NCBI GenBank assembly: GCA_022574255.1
Contig: JACZSK010000004.1
Span: 1-64,000 of the forward strand
Reading direction: 5' to 3'
Origin: Pseudomonadota bacterium
Lineage (GTDB): Bacteria > Pseudomonadota > Alphaproteobacteria > Sphingomonadales > SMXR01
Length of the DNA: 64,000 nt
In this document: one piece after another, positions 28,189-37,881 of the stretch
Position numbering within the stretch: the first letter of the stretch is position 1
Layout of the letters: every line of letters begins with the position of its first letter
Translations under genes and position numbers: made by a program
The notes under the pieces: model-generated
Seen by the model: only the letters and a program-made list of their open reading frames with translations
Databases searched by the model: none
Told to the model about the DNA's origin: nothing

Positions 28189-29385
28189 ATGGAAAAACAC
28201 GATTTCAGAGAGGTGCTACAGCGCTCGCCCTTTTTCCCGCGCGCAGACGCCCTCAGTCAGGTCAAGGTCTGGTCGCCCTGGAACGGCTATCAGACAGCCC
28301 GCATTTACGACACGCTGGCATCAGAGTATTTCGCTATTCGCAGTTCCTGCAGCGTCTTTGATATGACACCAATGGGGAAATACCGGATCACAGGTCCGGA
28401 CGCGATCAGGTTTCTGACCCGGCTTGTTACACGGGATATCTCCAAGCTAAAGCCCGGACGCGTGACCTATGTGGTCTGGTGCAATGATGAAGGCCAGGTG
28501 CTTGACGATGGCACCATCTTTCATCTGGGTGACGATGGGTATCGCCTCTGCGCCCAGCATAACCAGCTTGACTGGTTGCTGATCTCTGCCCTCGGGATGG
28601 ATGTCACGATTGAAGAGGAAACCCATGAGGTAGCGGCCCTGTCCGTTCAGGGTCCGACTTCGTACTCTGTTCTTGAAGCGGCTGGTATTGACGGCCTCCA
28701 GGAGCTCAAGCCATTCGATATTGTGAACACATTTCTTGATGGCTTCGATGTCATGGTCTCCCGCACCGGCTTTACCGGGGATTTGGGATATGAGCTTTGG
28801 GTTGACCCAAATGATGCTCTTGCCCTCTGGGATGCAATTTTCGGCGTCAAGGCGCGTGGTCTTTATGATGTGCGTCCAATTGGTCTGGAAGCGCTTGAAA
28901 TGGTCCGCATTGAGGCGGGGTTCATCGTGCCGGGTGACGATTTTAACACCGCGGAAACGGCAGTTCGGGCGGATCGCAGCCGCTCGCCCTTCGAGCTGGG
29001 GCTGGGTTGGGTGGTGAATTTCGACAAGCCCTATTTCACCGGTAAGCGCGCGCTTTTGGAGGAACATGCCCGTCCCATCAAACGGCGCCTCGTCAAGTTG
29101 TCGACCGAAGGCAACAAGCCTCCGCATGACAGCTTCCTCTATGACGGGAAAAATGGACAGCGTATCGGCACTATCAAGACCGCAATCTGGTCGCCAATTC
29201 TCAAGTCAAATCTGGCGATGGCCGAGGTCGAATACATAAAAGGCAAGCGGCCAGCGGAAATATGGGCCCAAATCTATTATCAAAAAGAGCTGGAATGGAA
29301 AGTTGTATGGGAGCGGTGTGAAATCTCAGGTAAGCCGTTCTGGAACCCGCCCCGCCGCAACGCCACGCCACCGGAACCGTTCTAG
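28189..29385 (+). CDS. GcvT/aminomethyltransferase-family protein
   Basis: VTRDISKLKPGRVTYVVWCNDEGQVLDDGTIF, SRTGFTGDLGYELWV; starts at MEKHDFREV. Confidence 0.88.
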   Translation: MEKHDFREVLQRSPFFPRADALSQVKVWSPWNGYQTARIYDTLASEYFAIRSSCSVFDMTPMGKYRITGPDAIRFLTRLVTRDISKLKPGRVTYVVWCNDEGQVLDDGTIFHLGDDGYRLCAQHNQLDWLLISALGMDVTIEEETHEVAALSVQGPTSYSVLEAAGIDGLQELKPFDIVNTFLDGFDVMVSRTGFTGDLGYELWVDPNDALALWDAIFGVKARGLYDVRPIGLEALEMVRIEAGFIVPGDDFNTAETAVRADRSRSPFELGLGWVVNFDKPYFTGKRALLEEHARPIKRRLVKLSTEGNKPPHDSFLYDGKNGQRIGTIKTAIWSPILKSNLAMAEVEYIKGKRPAEIWAQIYYQKELEWKVVWERCEISGKPFWNPPRRNATPPEPF

Positions 29386-29411
29386 GATTACGGATAATTG
29401 GGGAGGAACCA

Positions 29412-29870
29412 ATGATGAAACCATATCGACTTCTTTCGTGCATCCTTCTTGCCGCGCTGGCGGGAAACAGCGGGGTTCTGGCGCTGGATGAAGACGCAGT
29501 GGTCAAACCGCAGATAATGACCAAGGCGGATATCGCCGGGGAAGTTTTCTCACGGCCCGACATGATCAAAACCGAGCGCCCGGGTGGCGCCACCTACGAT
29601 GTTACTTCCCTGCTCAGCAGTGATGAGAAGTTCGCCTCCGGAATGTATCGGGCCGGCGCCAGCCGGGTCGAGATCGACGAGCCATACGGCGTTGACGAAT
29701 TCATGTATTTCCTCGAAGGCGGCGTGACGCTGACATCATCTGATGGATCGGTCCAGGTCATCAATGCCGGGGACGCCGTAACCATCCCCAAGGAATGGAC
29801 GGGTGTCTGGGAGACCGGGGGTTATACAAAAATCTGGGTGATCTATTCCGCCACCGGCGAAATCGAATAA
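29412..29870 (+). CDS. Exported cupin-domain protein
   Basis: N-terminal hydrophobic signal (YRLLSCILLAALAGNSGVLA) then EFMYFLEGGVTLTSSDGSVQVINAGDAVTIPKEWTG. Confidence 0.75.
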   Translation: MMKPYRLLSCILLAALAGNSGVLALDEDAVVKPQIMTKADIAGEVFSRPDMIKTERPGGATYDVTSLLSSDEKFASGMYRAGASRVEIDEPYGVDEFMYFLEGGVTLTSSDGSVQVINAGDAVTIPKEWTGVWETGGYTKIWVIYSATGEIE

Positions 29871-29871
29871 A

Positions 29872-31767
29872 TCAATCCAGGGCGACCTGTTCGTCAACTG
29901 CCCGGACGGCCGCATCGATGGCGCCGTCGGCATAGGCGTAGGCAGAGGCGTCAGAATTCGCGATTGAAATCCGGCCGATCTGCGCGCGGCCGGCGATATG
30001 CGGCCCGCGTTCGGGGCTCCAGTCCGCCGGATCCCACAATTCGTTATATTCATAGGCATAGCCGTGCGGCCAGCGGTTAACAGTAATGGCCGCAATATCG
30101 CACTCGGCATCAAAGCCGCCGCCGCTCAGCGCGCCATCCATCTGCCGGAAGACGTCTTCCTCGAAATCGGCAAAGCTCCACTCATATATTTTCTGGCGCC
30201 CCAGAACATACTGCTCGCGGGCGCTAAGGCCCTGGCCCGGGACGCTGGGAATAACGGTTCCATGGACGATAATCGGGTTGTTCGGGCTTTTCGAGAAACT
30301 GTAGTCCCCCATGCTGACGGGGAAATCGGGCTCCATGGAATACATCAGTTCCGCCCGCGGTATGAAGATGCGGTGAAGCCCCAATTCGGCAAACGCCCGC
30401 CAGTTGCGCAGGGCGATATTAATATAAACGAGCGGGACCTTGGTCGCGTATGAAATGGCCTCCCGCTGCGCGTCGGGCACTTCGGGGCAGATATGCGGAA
30501 TGATATTGTTGTAGCAGGCCAGGATCACATGTTTCCCGCGCACCCGGTGCGCGACGCCGCTTTGGACGTATGTGATATCGACAGTTTTGCCATCTTTTGT
30601 GTGACGAACGTCCACGCCAGTACTGTTAAGCCGAATACGGACAGCCGAGTTTTCCTTGTCCAGTGCGCCATAATCGACCCGTGAAGTTACCAGGCCCTGC
30701 ATGGTTTTTCCCGGCACCGCGCTCGGTATCAGGCTCCGCACCAGCGCGCGGGCAACGCCGGCGTTGCCATCGGGGAAGTGGAATATATAGGGCTCGTCCT
30801 GAATGCCGTGGCCAAGCTGCTGGTCGGTCAGCCCCAGCGCCGAGGTGCCGGGCATTCCGAGCCTGACACCCTCCAGCGCGGAAAGCGCGTCCCACGCCGA
30901 GCCCCAGTAGCTTTTAAACTTGTCTCTCAGCAGGTCTGCCCCTTCCCTGGGGATTCCGGCGTGGGTCTGAAGAAAATCCACATAGCTTATCTTGCGCAGG
31001 GCTTCGGCTTTTTCATCTGGCTTCAGTCCGGGGAGATAGTCAGTGTTACTGGTCACCAGCCTGACCAACGCTGCGCGCGTCTCTTCCCCCACCGGAAATT
31101 TACTTATGATCTCCCGGGCGGGCGTGCGGCTTGCCTCTAGATAAGTCGTGCTGAACGGGTCCGGCAGGATGCGGTCAACGCCGTAAGCCTGCTGGTTGAA
31201 ATAGATGGCGTTCTCAAGATTCCAACGCTTGTTAAACTGCTGATCGAAGTGGGTGTAGAAATCCTGCACCTCTATGGAAATATCCTTCAGCAGCTTCTTT
31301 GCCGCAGGCGAGTAACTCGCCGGCCCCTCGAGGGACTGGCTGCCGCCGTAACCAATCAGTTTTTGCCCGTCGACATCGAATTCATTTCGCTTGGCGTGAC
31401 CGCCGAAGTCGTCATGATTATCGAGAACGAGGATTTTTGTATCGGGTCCGATACGTTCCCGATACAAAAACGCTGCAGACAGGCCTGAAATGCCCGCGCC
31501 AACGACAACCAGGTCATAGGTATCATCGGTTTGTTCGTTCGGCTGCTTCCATCTCTTGCCCTCCTGGGCAATGGCGTGGGCGACTTCGAAGGAACCCGCA
31601 TGACTGCCCCTCATGCCCGTAAGGCCGGGCGGGTAATAGTCTTGGGAGCCTGTTTCTGCGCTCATGGCGCCGGCTACTTCCAGCGGCGACAGAATGGTCC
31701 CTGCGGCAACGCCAAGGGCGACGCCGCCCATAAAATCACGACGGGATATTTTGCGCTGAAGAGCCAT
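29872..31767 (-). CDS. Tat-signal FAD-dependent oxidoreductase, spermidine-dehydrogenase-like
   Basis: Twin-Arg SRRDFMGGVALGVAAG; YDLVVVGAGISGLSAAFLYRERIG; YPPGLTGMRGSHAGSFEVAHAIAQEG. Confidence 0.72.
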   Translation of the reverse strand: MALQRKISRRDFMGGVALGVAAGTILSPLEVAGAMSAETGSQDYYPPGLTGMRGSHAGSFEVAHAIAQEGKRWKQPNEQTDDTYDLVVVGAGISGLSAAFLYRERIGPDTKILVLDNHDDFGGHAKRNEFDVDGQKLIGYGGSQSLEGPASYSPAAKKLLKDISIEVQDFYTHFDQQFNKRWNLENAIYFNQQAYGVDRILPDPFSTTYLEASRTPAREIISKFPVGEETRAALVRLVTSNTDYLPGLKPDEKAEALRKISYVDFLQTHAGIPREGADLLRDKFKSYWGSAWDALSALEGVRLGMPGTSALGLTDQQLGHGIQDEPYIFHFPDGNAGVARALVRSLIPSAVPGKTMQGLVTSRVDYGALDKENSAVRIRLNSTGVDVRHTKDGKTVDITYVQSGVAHRVRGKHVILACYNNIIPHICPEVPDAQREAISYATKVPLVYINIALRNWRAFAELGLHRIFIPRAELMYSMEPDFPVSMGDYSFSKSPNNPIIVHGTVIPSVPGQGLSAREQYVLGRQKIYEWSFADFEEDVFRQMDGALSGGGFDAECDIAAITVNRWPHGYAYEYNELWDPADWSPERGPHIAGRAQIGRISIANSDASAYAYADGAIDAAVRAVDEQVALD

Positions 31768-31801
31768 AATCGAACTTTCCAAGATCACAAAAATAAGCCA
31801 A

Positions 31802-31815
31802 AATGTGATCACAAA
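31802..31815. promoter_or_regulatory. Palindrome AATGTGATCACAAA, site 7, plus half-like site aagatcacaa at 31781..31790
   Basis: Between the divergent SpdH-like and aminotransferase genes. Confidence 0.68.
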
Positions 31816-31900
31816 TTCTATCGTGGGAAGAGAATAATGAGTAGCCCTATCTGCATGCTTCGCGCGTTCGGCAAAACAGAATCAGGCCACAGTAGCTAAT

Positions 31901-33217
31901 ATGAACCACACCAACGACACTCTATCGGCCTATTGGATGCCGTTTACCCCAAACCGGGATTTCAAGGCCAATCCGCGCATGATCGAAAGCGCCGACGGTT
32001 TGTATTACAAGACAACCGACGGCCGCGAGGTGTTTGACGGATCATCGGGGCTCTGGTGCTGTGCGCTCGGTCACAACCACCCCAAGGTGGTGGAGGCGAT
32101 CCGCGAACAGGCGGGCAGGCTCGATTACGTCTCGCCATTCCAGTTTGGGCATCCTGCGGCGTTTGAGCTGGCCAATATGCTGGCTGACGATATGCCCGAG
32201 GATCTGGATCATGTTTTTTTCACCAATTCCGGATCGGAATCGGTAGACACCGCCCTCAAGATTGCCACCGCCTACCACCGCCTTCGCGGCGAGGGCACGC
32301 GCACACGCTTCATTGGCCGCGTAAACGGCTATCACGGTGTCGGGTTCGGCGGCATTTCGGTTGGCGGCATGGTCAACAACCGCAAATTTTTTGGCTCCCT
32401 GCTGACCGGCGTCGATCATATGCCGTTTCCCTATGATTCCGAAACCATGGCGTTTTCCCGGGGGGAGCCCGAACGGCGTGACGATTACGCCGAGGCGCTC
32501 GAACAGATCATTGCCCTTCATGATTCCAGCACCATCGCGGCGGTGATTGTTGAACCTGTTTTTGGCTCGGCAGGCGTCTATGTTCCGCCCAAGGGGTATT
32601 TGAAACGCTTGCGCGAAATTACCGAAAAACACGGAATTCTGTTGATATTTGACGAGGTCATCACCGCCTTCGGGCGCCTTGGATACGCCACGGCCGCCGA
32701 GCGTTTCGGCGTGACGCCGGACATAATCACCACCGCCAAAGCCATTAACAGCGGCACTGTTCCCATGGGGGCTGTGGCTGTGCGCAAGGGCATCTACGAC
32801 ACCTTCATGGACCAGACCGAATCAGGCATTGAGCTGTTCCATGGCTATACCTATTCGGCCCACCCCCTGGCGGTGGCGGCAGCCATAGCTGTGCAAAAGA
32901 TATATAAAGACGAAGGCATCTATGAAAATGTTCAGGAAGTGGAAGGCTACTTCGAAGATATGGCGCATGGGCTGGGTGAAGAAGAGGTCATCACGGATGT
33001 GCGCAACATCGGCCTGATGTGCGGCCTGACCTTCGCGCAAAAGGACGGTGTGCCGATGTCCCGTTCGGGGGCCATATTCCAGCGGGCGTATGAGAACGGC
33101 CTGAAAATTCGCGTTACCGCCGACAATGTAGCCATCGCGCCGCCGCTGACGGTGACCAAAAGCGACATAGACAAAATCGGCGACCTGATGCGACAGACTA
33201 TAAGGGACGTTGGCTAA
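31901..33217 (+). CDS. Class III aminotransferase (beta-alanine/omega-amino acid type)
   Basis: GSSGLWCCALGHNHPKVVEAI, FTNSGSESVDTALKIA, ILLIFDEVITAFGRLG, TTAKAINSGTVPMGAV. Confidence 0.9.
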   Translation: MNHTNDTLSAYWMPFTPNRDFKANPRMIESADGLYYKTTDGREVFDGSSGLWCCALGHNHPKVVEAIREQAGRLDYVSPFQFGHPAAFELANMLADDMPEDLDHVFFTNSGSESVDTALKIATAYHRLRGEGTRTRFIGRVNGYHGVGFGGISVGGMVNNRKFFGSLLTGVDHMPFPYDSETMAFSRGEPERRDDYAEALEQIIALHDSSTIAAVIVEPVFGSAGVYVPPKGYLKRLREITEKHGILLIFDEVITAFGRLGYATAAERFGVTPDIITTAKAINSGTVPMGAVAVRKGIYDTFMDQTESGIELFHGYTYSAHPLAVAAAIAVQKIYKDEGIYENVQEVEGYFEDMAHGLGEEEVITDVRNIGLMCGLTFAQKDGVPMSRSGAIFQRAYENGLKIRVTADNVAIAPPLTVTKSDIDKIGDLMRQTIRDVG

Positions 33218-34759
33218 GTGAATCACTACGACACAATCATCATCGGCGCCGGGCACAACGGGTTGATATGCGCCGCCTATCTGGCGCGTAGCGGTCAACG
33301 GGTATTGGTGCTGGAGGCGTCAGACACCCTCGGGGGGATGGCCGCACCGCGCGAATTCCACCCCGGCTTCAAGACATCCGTCGCCCATTCTGTAAGCCAG
33401 TTTTCAGCGAAAATTACCCGCGACCTCGACCTTGAAGCGCACGGGTTCAAGTTGGGAAAGACGCTGACCACCGTGGGGCTCAACGACGCGGGAGAGCATG
33501 TGGTCCTGCAGGATGGCGCCGTTAGCGGCGTTGGCCCGGACGACGCCAGCGCCTATGCCGACTACCGACAGATGATGCAGCGCTTTGCCGGCGTGCTGAA
33601 CCCGGTCTGGCTTCAAACCATGCCCCGTATCGGCAATAACAACCTCTCGGAAATCCTCACCTTCGCCAGCATCGGGCTCAGGCTGCGCCTGCTTGGCAAG
33701 GACCACATGCGTGAATTCCTGCGCGTTGCCGCCTTGCCGGCGCGGGACCTTATGGACGAGAATTTCGACAGTGAGCTGCTGAAAGCGGTGCTTGGCTGGG
33801 ACGGGCTGATCGGTTCCAGGATGGCGCCGCGTTCGCCGAACGGTGCTGTGTTGGTAATGCTCTATCGCATGAGCGGTGCGCTTTCCGGCGACCATGCCAT
33901 ACCAAACGGTGGCGTCGGCGGCCTGATCACGTCGCTGCATTCTTCAGCAGTTGAGGCGGGCGTCGAGGTCAGAACCGGTTCCAGGGTTGGCCGTATCTTG
34001 ATTCAGGCGGATGAAAGCGGGCTCGCCGCCACCGGGGTTGAACTGGCCGATGGCGAGCAGATAATGGCGGACCGTGTGGTCTCGGCGGCGGACCCCAAAA
34101 CGACCTTTTTCGACCTGGTCGGAGTGCAGAATCTCGAGATCGAGTTCACCAACAGAATCCGGCGGCTGCGGTGCGACGGGTATGTGGCCAAGTTGCATCT
34201 TGCCCTGGACGGATTGCCCGCGTTCGACGGATTGGAGCGGCCCGATGGCCGAATGATTATCGCGCCGGATATGGACAGCATCGAGTTTGCCTTCGATGAC
34301 GCGAAGTATGGTGAGAGCGCAGGGCAGCCGGTCATGGAAATCGTCATTCCCAGCCTGCAGGATGCCTCGCTGGCGCCGAATGGCCAGCATGTGCTCTCAG
34401 CCCATGTCATGTATGTACCTTACCGGCTGAAGGGCGGCTGGACCGATGAGGCGCGCGAAGCCCTGTGTGAAAGGGCTATAGACACCATCGCGCGTTATGC
34501 GCCGGGCATCCGGAAACAGATACTTCACCGGGAATTGCTGACACCGCTGGATCTGGAGCGAACCTGTAATGTCACCGGCGGCCATTGGCATCACACCGAG
34601 TTTGCCATGGACCAGATGCTGATGATGCGGCCGACCTACGATGCCGCGCAATATTCCACGCCGATACCGGGCCTGTATCTGTGCGGCGCCGGCAGCCACC
34701 CGGGTGGTGGCCTGATGGGCGGCCCGGGGCACAACGCTGCCCACGAGATACTCAAATGA
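33218..34759 (+). CDS. Phytoene-desaturase-like FAD oxidoreductase, type B'
   Basis: YDTIIIGAGHNGLICAAYLARSGQRVLVLEASDTLGG; C-terminal LYLCGAGSHPGGGLMGGPGHNAAHEIL. Confidence 0.88.
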   Translation: MNHYDTIIIGAGHNGLICAAYLARSGQRVLVLEASDTLGGMAAPREFHPGFKTSVAHSVSQFSAKITRDLDLEAHGFKLGKTLTTVGLNDAGEHVVLQDGAVSGVGPDDASAYADYRQMMQRFAGVLNPVWLQTMPRIGNNNLSEILTFASIGLRLRLLGKDHMREFLRVAALPARDLMDENFDSELLKAVLGWDGLIGSRMAPRSPNGAVLVMLYRMSGALSGDHAIPNGGVGGLITSLHSSAVEAGVEVRTGSRVGRILIQADESGLAATGVELADGEQIMADRVVSAADPKTTFFDLVGVQNLEIEFTNRIRRLRCDGYVAKLHLALDGLPAFDGLERPDGRMIIAPDMDSIEFAFDDAKYGESAGQPVMEIVIPSLQDASLAPNGQHVLSAHVMYVPYRLKGGWTDEAREALCERAIDTIARYAPGIRKQILHRELLTPLDLERTCNVTGGHWHHTEFAMDQMLMMRPTYDAAQYSTPIPGLYLCGAGSHPGGGLMGGPGHNAAHEILK

Positions 34760-36375
34760 AGCAATATGACGCAATCATTATCGGCGCCGGCCACAACGGC
34801 CTGACCAATGCCGCCTATCTGGCCAAAGCCGGTCTGGATGTCATTGTCGTCGAGAAAAACGACTATATCGGTGGTGCGGCGGTATCGCGCGAATTGCACG
34901 AAGGCTGGATATACTCCAACTGTTCCTACGTCTGCAGCATGATGCGCCAGGCGCTGCACCGCGACCTCAACCTGACCCGGCACGGCCTGGTGCTGGTGCC
35001 ATATCTGGGCACCGTTGGATTCGGGGATGGCGACCGCCCGCTGATTTCCTACCATAATGCGGATGCATCCTATTTGGAATTGAGGCGGCACTCGCCGCAT
35101 GACGCAGATTCGATGTTTCGTTTCCAGGCCGACCTGGCCCGCTACGCACAACTGATCCGCAAGACCCTGTTGCGCACGCCGCCCGATCCGACATCGTTCC
35201 GGCCGCGGGATATCCAGGAAATGCTGTTCCTCGCCAAACAATTCTGGATGTTGGGCGAGAGAGAAATTTACGAATATATGCGCTTCTTCACCATGAGCGC
35301 TGCGGAGTTTCTCGATGATTATTTCGAAAACGACCTGATCAAGGCGGCGATGGCCAGCCCGGCTGTTATAGGCACCGCTTTGGGTGTCTATTCGCCGGGC
35401 TCGGCCTACATCCTGCTGCATCATGTGATGGGCGATGTGGATGGCAATATCGGGGCCTGGGGTCTGGCCCGCGGCGGCATGGGGGCCATCTCGACAGCCC
35501 TCGCCGGGGCGCTGCAGGAGCACGGCGGCGAGATTCGCACCAATGCCGGCGTCGAGCGGATTCTGGTCAAAGGCGGCAAGGCGATCGGGGTGGCTCTGGA
35601 GGACGGCGAAGAGATCAGCGCCCGCATCGTGGTCTCCAACCTGGACGCCAAGCGCACCTTCACGCAAATCATCGATAAGGACGACCTGCCGCCCGGCATT
35701 TACGACAAGGCCAAAAACTTCAAAATTCGCGGCTCCTCCGGCAAGCTCAACATCGCCCTGTCTGGATTACCGAAATTCACCGGTGTGCCGGACAACCGCT
35801 ACATCAATCGCGGCGGACAGTTGTTCGCCGGTTCCCTGGAAACCATGGAACGCGCCTACGACTGCTGGAAGCGCGGCCGCTGGTCGGATGACCCTTTTAT
35901 CGAGTCTGTAATTCCATCCGCCTGGGACCCAACCGTGGCGCCGCCCGGAAAACACTGGATGGCTGCATTCGTGCAATATTGTCCCTCCAAGCTCGCCGAC
36001 GGCCCCTGGACGCCGGAGAAACGCGACCAGTTTGGCCAGACTGTTATCGACAAGATCGAGAGATACAGCCCGGGCTTCAAGGACCTGATTGTGCATATGG
36101 AGGTCCGCACGCCCCATGAAATCGAGGCCGAGATCGGATTGACAGAGGGCAATATCTTCCAGGGCGAGTTGACCCTCGACCAATTGCTGTTCAACCGCCC
36201 GTTCCCCGGCTATGCCCAATATCGGATGCCAATTAAAAACATGTATATGTGCGGCTCAAGCACTCACCCTGGCGGCGGAGTCTCCAGCGCCTGTGGCGCC
36301 AATGCCGCCCGAGAGATTTTGCTGGATCTGAAACTTCCCAATACAGTACCCGAAGACGATTGTTACGATGAATAG
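34756..36375 (+). CDS. Phytoene-desaturase-like FAD oxidoreductase, type A'
   Basis: Starts in an ATGA overlap; MKQYDAIIIGAGHNGLTNAAYLAKAGLDVIVVEKNDYIGGAAVSRELHEGW; highly similar to 25021..26634. Confidence 0.9.
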   Translation: MKQYDAIIIGAGHNGLTNAAYLAKAGLDVIVVEKNDYIGGAAVSRELHEGWIYSNCSYVCSMMRQALHRDLNLTRHGLVLVPYLGTVGFGDGDRPLISYHNADASYLELRRHSPHDADSMFRFQADLARYAQLIRKTLLRTPPDPTSFRPRDIQEMLFLAKQFWMLGEREIYEYMRFFTMSAAEFLDDYFENDLIKAAMASPAVIGTALGVYSPGSAYILLHHVMGDVDGNIGAWGLARGGMGAISTALAGALQEHGGEIRTNAGVERILVKGGKAIGVALEDGEEISARIVVSNLDAKRTFTQIIDKDDLPPGIYDKAKNFKIRGSSGKLNIALSGLPKFTGVPDNRYINRGGQLFAGSLETMERAYDCWKRGRWSDDPFIESVIPSAWDPTVAPPGKHWMAAFVQYCPSKLADGPWTPEKRDQFGQTVIDKIERYSPGFKDLIVHMEVRTPHEIEAEIGLTEGNIFQGELTLDQLLFNRPFPGYAQYRMPIKNMYMCGSSTHPGGGVSSACGANAAREILLDLKLPNTVPEDDCYDE

Positions 36376-36384
36376 GCCCTCACC

Positions 36385-37593
36385 ATGACCAATACGGAAG
36401 ACCGCTGGGCCGGCGAACGGCTTATGGAGTCCCACTTTCACCCCCGACAGGCGGCGCTCAACCTGCGCGACGCCTGGTCGAGCTGGAATGGCTACAAGTT
36501 CGCCAATTATTACTACGACGCCGAATACGAGTATTTCTGCATCCGTAACAGTTGCGGCACATACGACATCTGCCCGATGCAGAAATATGAAATCACCGGC
36601 CCTGATGCCGAAGCCATGCTGAACCGCATGGTGACCCGCAATATTGCCAATTTGAAGGAAAACCGGGTCACCTACGTCTGCTGGTGCACCGATGAAGGGC
36701 GCATGATCGACGACGGCACGATTTTCAAGCTGGGCCCGGAAAAGTTCATGCTGACCTGCGGCAGTCCCTGCCTGGCCTGGTTGAGGAAAAGCGCCTTCGG
36801 ATTTGGCGACGTCACGATTACTGATATGTCCGACGAGACCGCGGCGCTGTCTTTCCAGGGACCGGCCTCATGCGAAGTATTGAAGAAGCTGGGGTTGGAG
36901 GGTATTGAGACCGCCAAGCCCTTTGACATCATGCACTTTCCCTTTCAGGGTGGCAGCGGCAAGGAATTGATGGTGTCGCGCACCGGATTTACCGGCGATC
37001 TCGGTTACGAGCTGTGGATTGCGCCAGAGCTGGCGCTCGACCTCTGGGACGCGCTCTATGATGCCGGCGACGATTATGGCATCCATCCCTACGGCGAGGT
37101 CGCCACCAATATGGCGCGGCTGGAAGCCGGCTTCATCATGCCGGACATGGAATTTAGTGAAGCGCTCAAGACCATCCACTTTCAGCACGATCAGACCCCC
37201 TTCGAGTTGAACCTGGGCTGGCTGGTCGATTTCAAGAAACCGCATTTCAATGGCCGACGCGCCCTGCTGCAGGATCGGGACAAGGGTCCCGCGTATAAAT
37301 TGACCAAGCTGGATATTGAGGGCAATAAAGTAGCGGAAGGGGCCTATCTGTACAGCAACAGGCGCTGTACGCAGGAGATCGGTTATATCACTTCCGCCAT
37401 GTGGTCGCCGGTGGTAAAAGCCAATATCGCGCTGGCGATGATCAAGCCCGAATACCTGGAAGGCGACATCTGGGCGGAAATCTACTACCAAAAAGAGCTG
37501 CGCCAATACAGTAAAGTGGCTAAATGCACGGTCAAAAATAAACCTTTCTGGAGACCGGCGCGGGCGCGAGCAACACCGCCGCCGGGTTTGTAA
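36385..37593 (+). CDS. GcvT/aminomethyltransferase-family protein, paralog of 28189..29385
   Basis: VTRNIANLKENRVTYVCWCTDEGRMIDDGTIF, SRTGFTGDLGYELWI, shared ending KPFWRPARARATPPPGL. Confidence 0.88.
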   Translation: MTNTEDRWAGERLMESHFHPRQAALNLRDAWSSWNGYKFANYYYDAEYEYFCIRNSCGTYDICPMQKYEITGPDAEAMLNRMVTRNIANLKENRVTYVCWCTDEGRMIDDGTIFKLGPEKFMLTCGSPCLAWLRKSAFGFGDVTITDMSDETAALSFQGPASCEVLKKLGLEGIETAKPFDIMHFPFQGGSGKELMVSRTGFTGDLGYELWIAPELALDLWDALYDAGDDYGIHPYGEVATNMARLEAGFIMPDMEFSEALKTIHFQHDQTPFELNLGWLVDFKKPHFNGRRALLQDRDKGPAYKLTKLDIEGNKVAEGAYLYSNRRCTQEIGYITSAMWSPVVKANIALAMIKPEYLEGDIWAEIYYQKELRQYSKVAKCTVKNKPFWRPARARATPPPGL

Positions 37594-37597
37594 AGGG

Positions 37598-37655
37598 CAT
37601 TGTCACGTTAACTGGGCTGGCTCCTGGTGCTTCCCCAGTTTAGCATCTCTGGGGT
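37598..37655. mobile_element. IS6-family terminal relic (IR plus transposase-upstream sequence)
   Basis: gcattgtcacgttaactgggctgg...ccagtttagcatct matches the inward-read right end of the 57.3-58.1 kb IS (gtattgtcacgttaactagactcg...ccaggttagcatct). Confidence 0.65.
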
Positions 37656-37870
37656 GCTGGATATGCTGGGGAGAGGGGCTAACACACTATAAACACGGCG
37701 CTATTCGCGTCGCACCAATTGGCTACAGGTTCGCTGGGATTCGAGTGGTGGTGCACGCAGTCTGGAGCGAACCGGTCTCCGACAAAATCAGGCCGATTTC
37801 CCTGTTAAACAGGGAATCTTTTCGGCTTATCAGGGAATTAAATCCGCGGAACAAGGTATTGAATTCAAAC
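37646..37870. repeat. Dispersed CAGGGAA-rich repeat, copy 2
   Basis: ctctggggtgctggatatgctggggagaggggctaacacactataaacacggcgctat...cctgttaaacagggaat...tatcagggaattaaatccgcggaaca. Confidence 0.78.
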
Positions 37871-37881
37871 TTCAAGAGCCC

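Noticed and set aside
34636-35667. 343-aa minus-strand ORF antisense to FAD oxidoreductase A'
   Set aside because: Shadow ORF of a conserved flavoprotein; no recognisable motif
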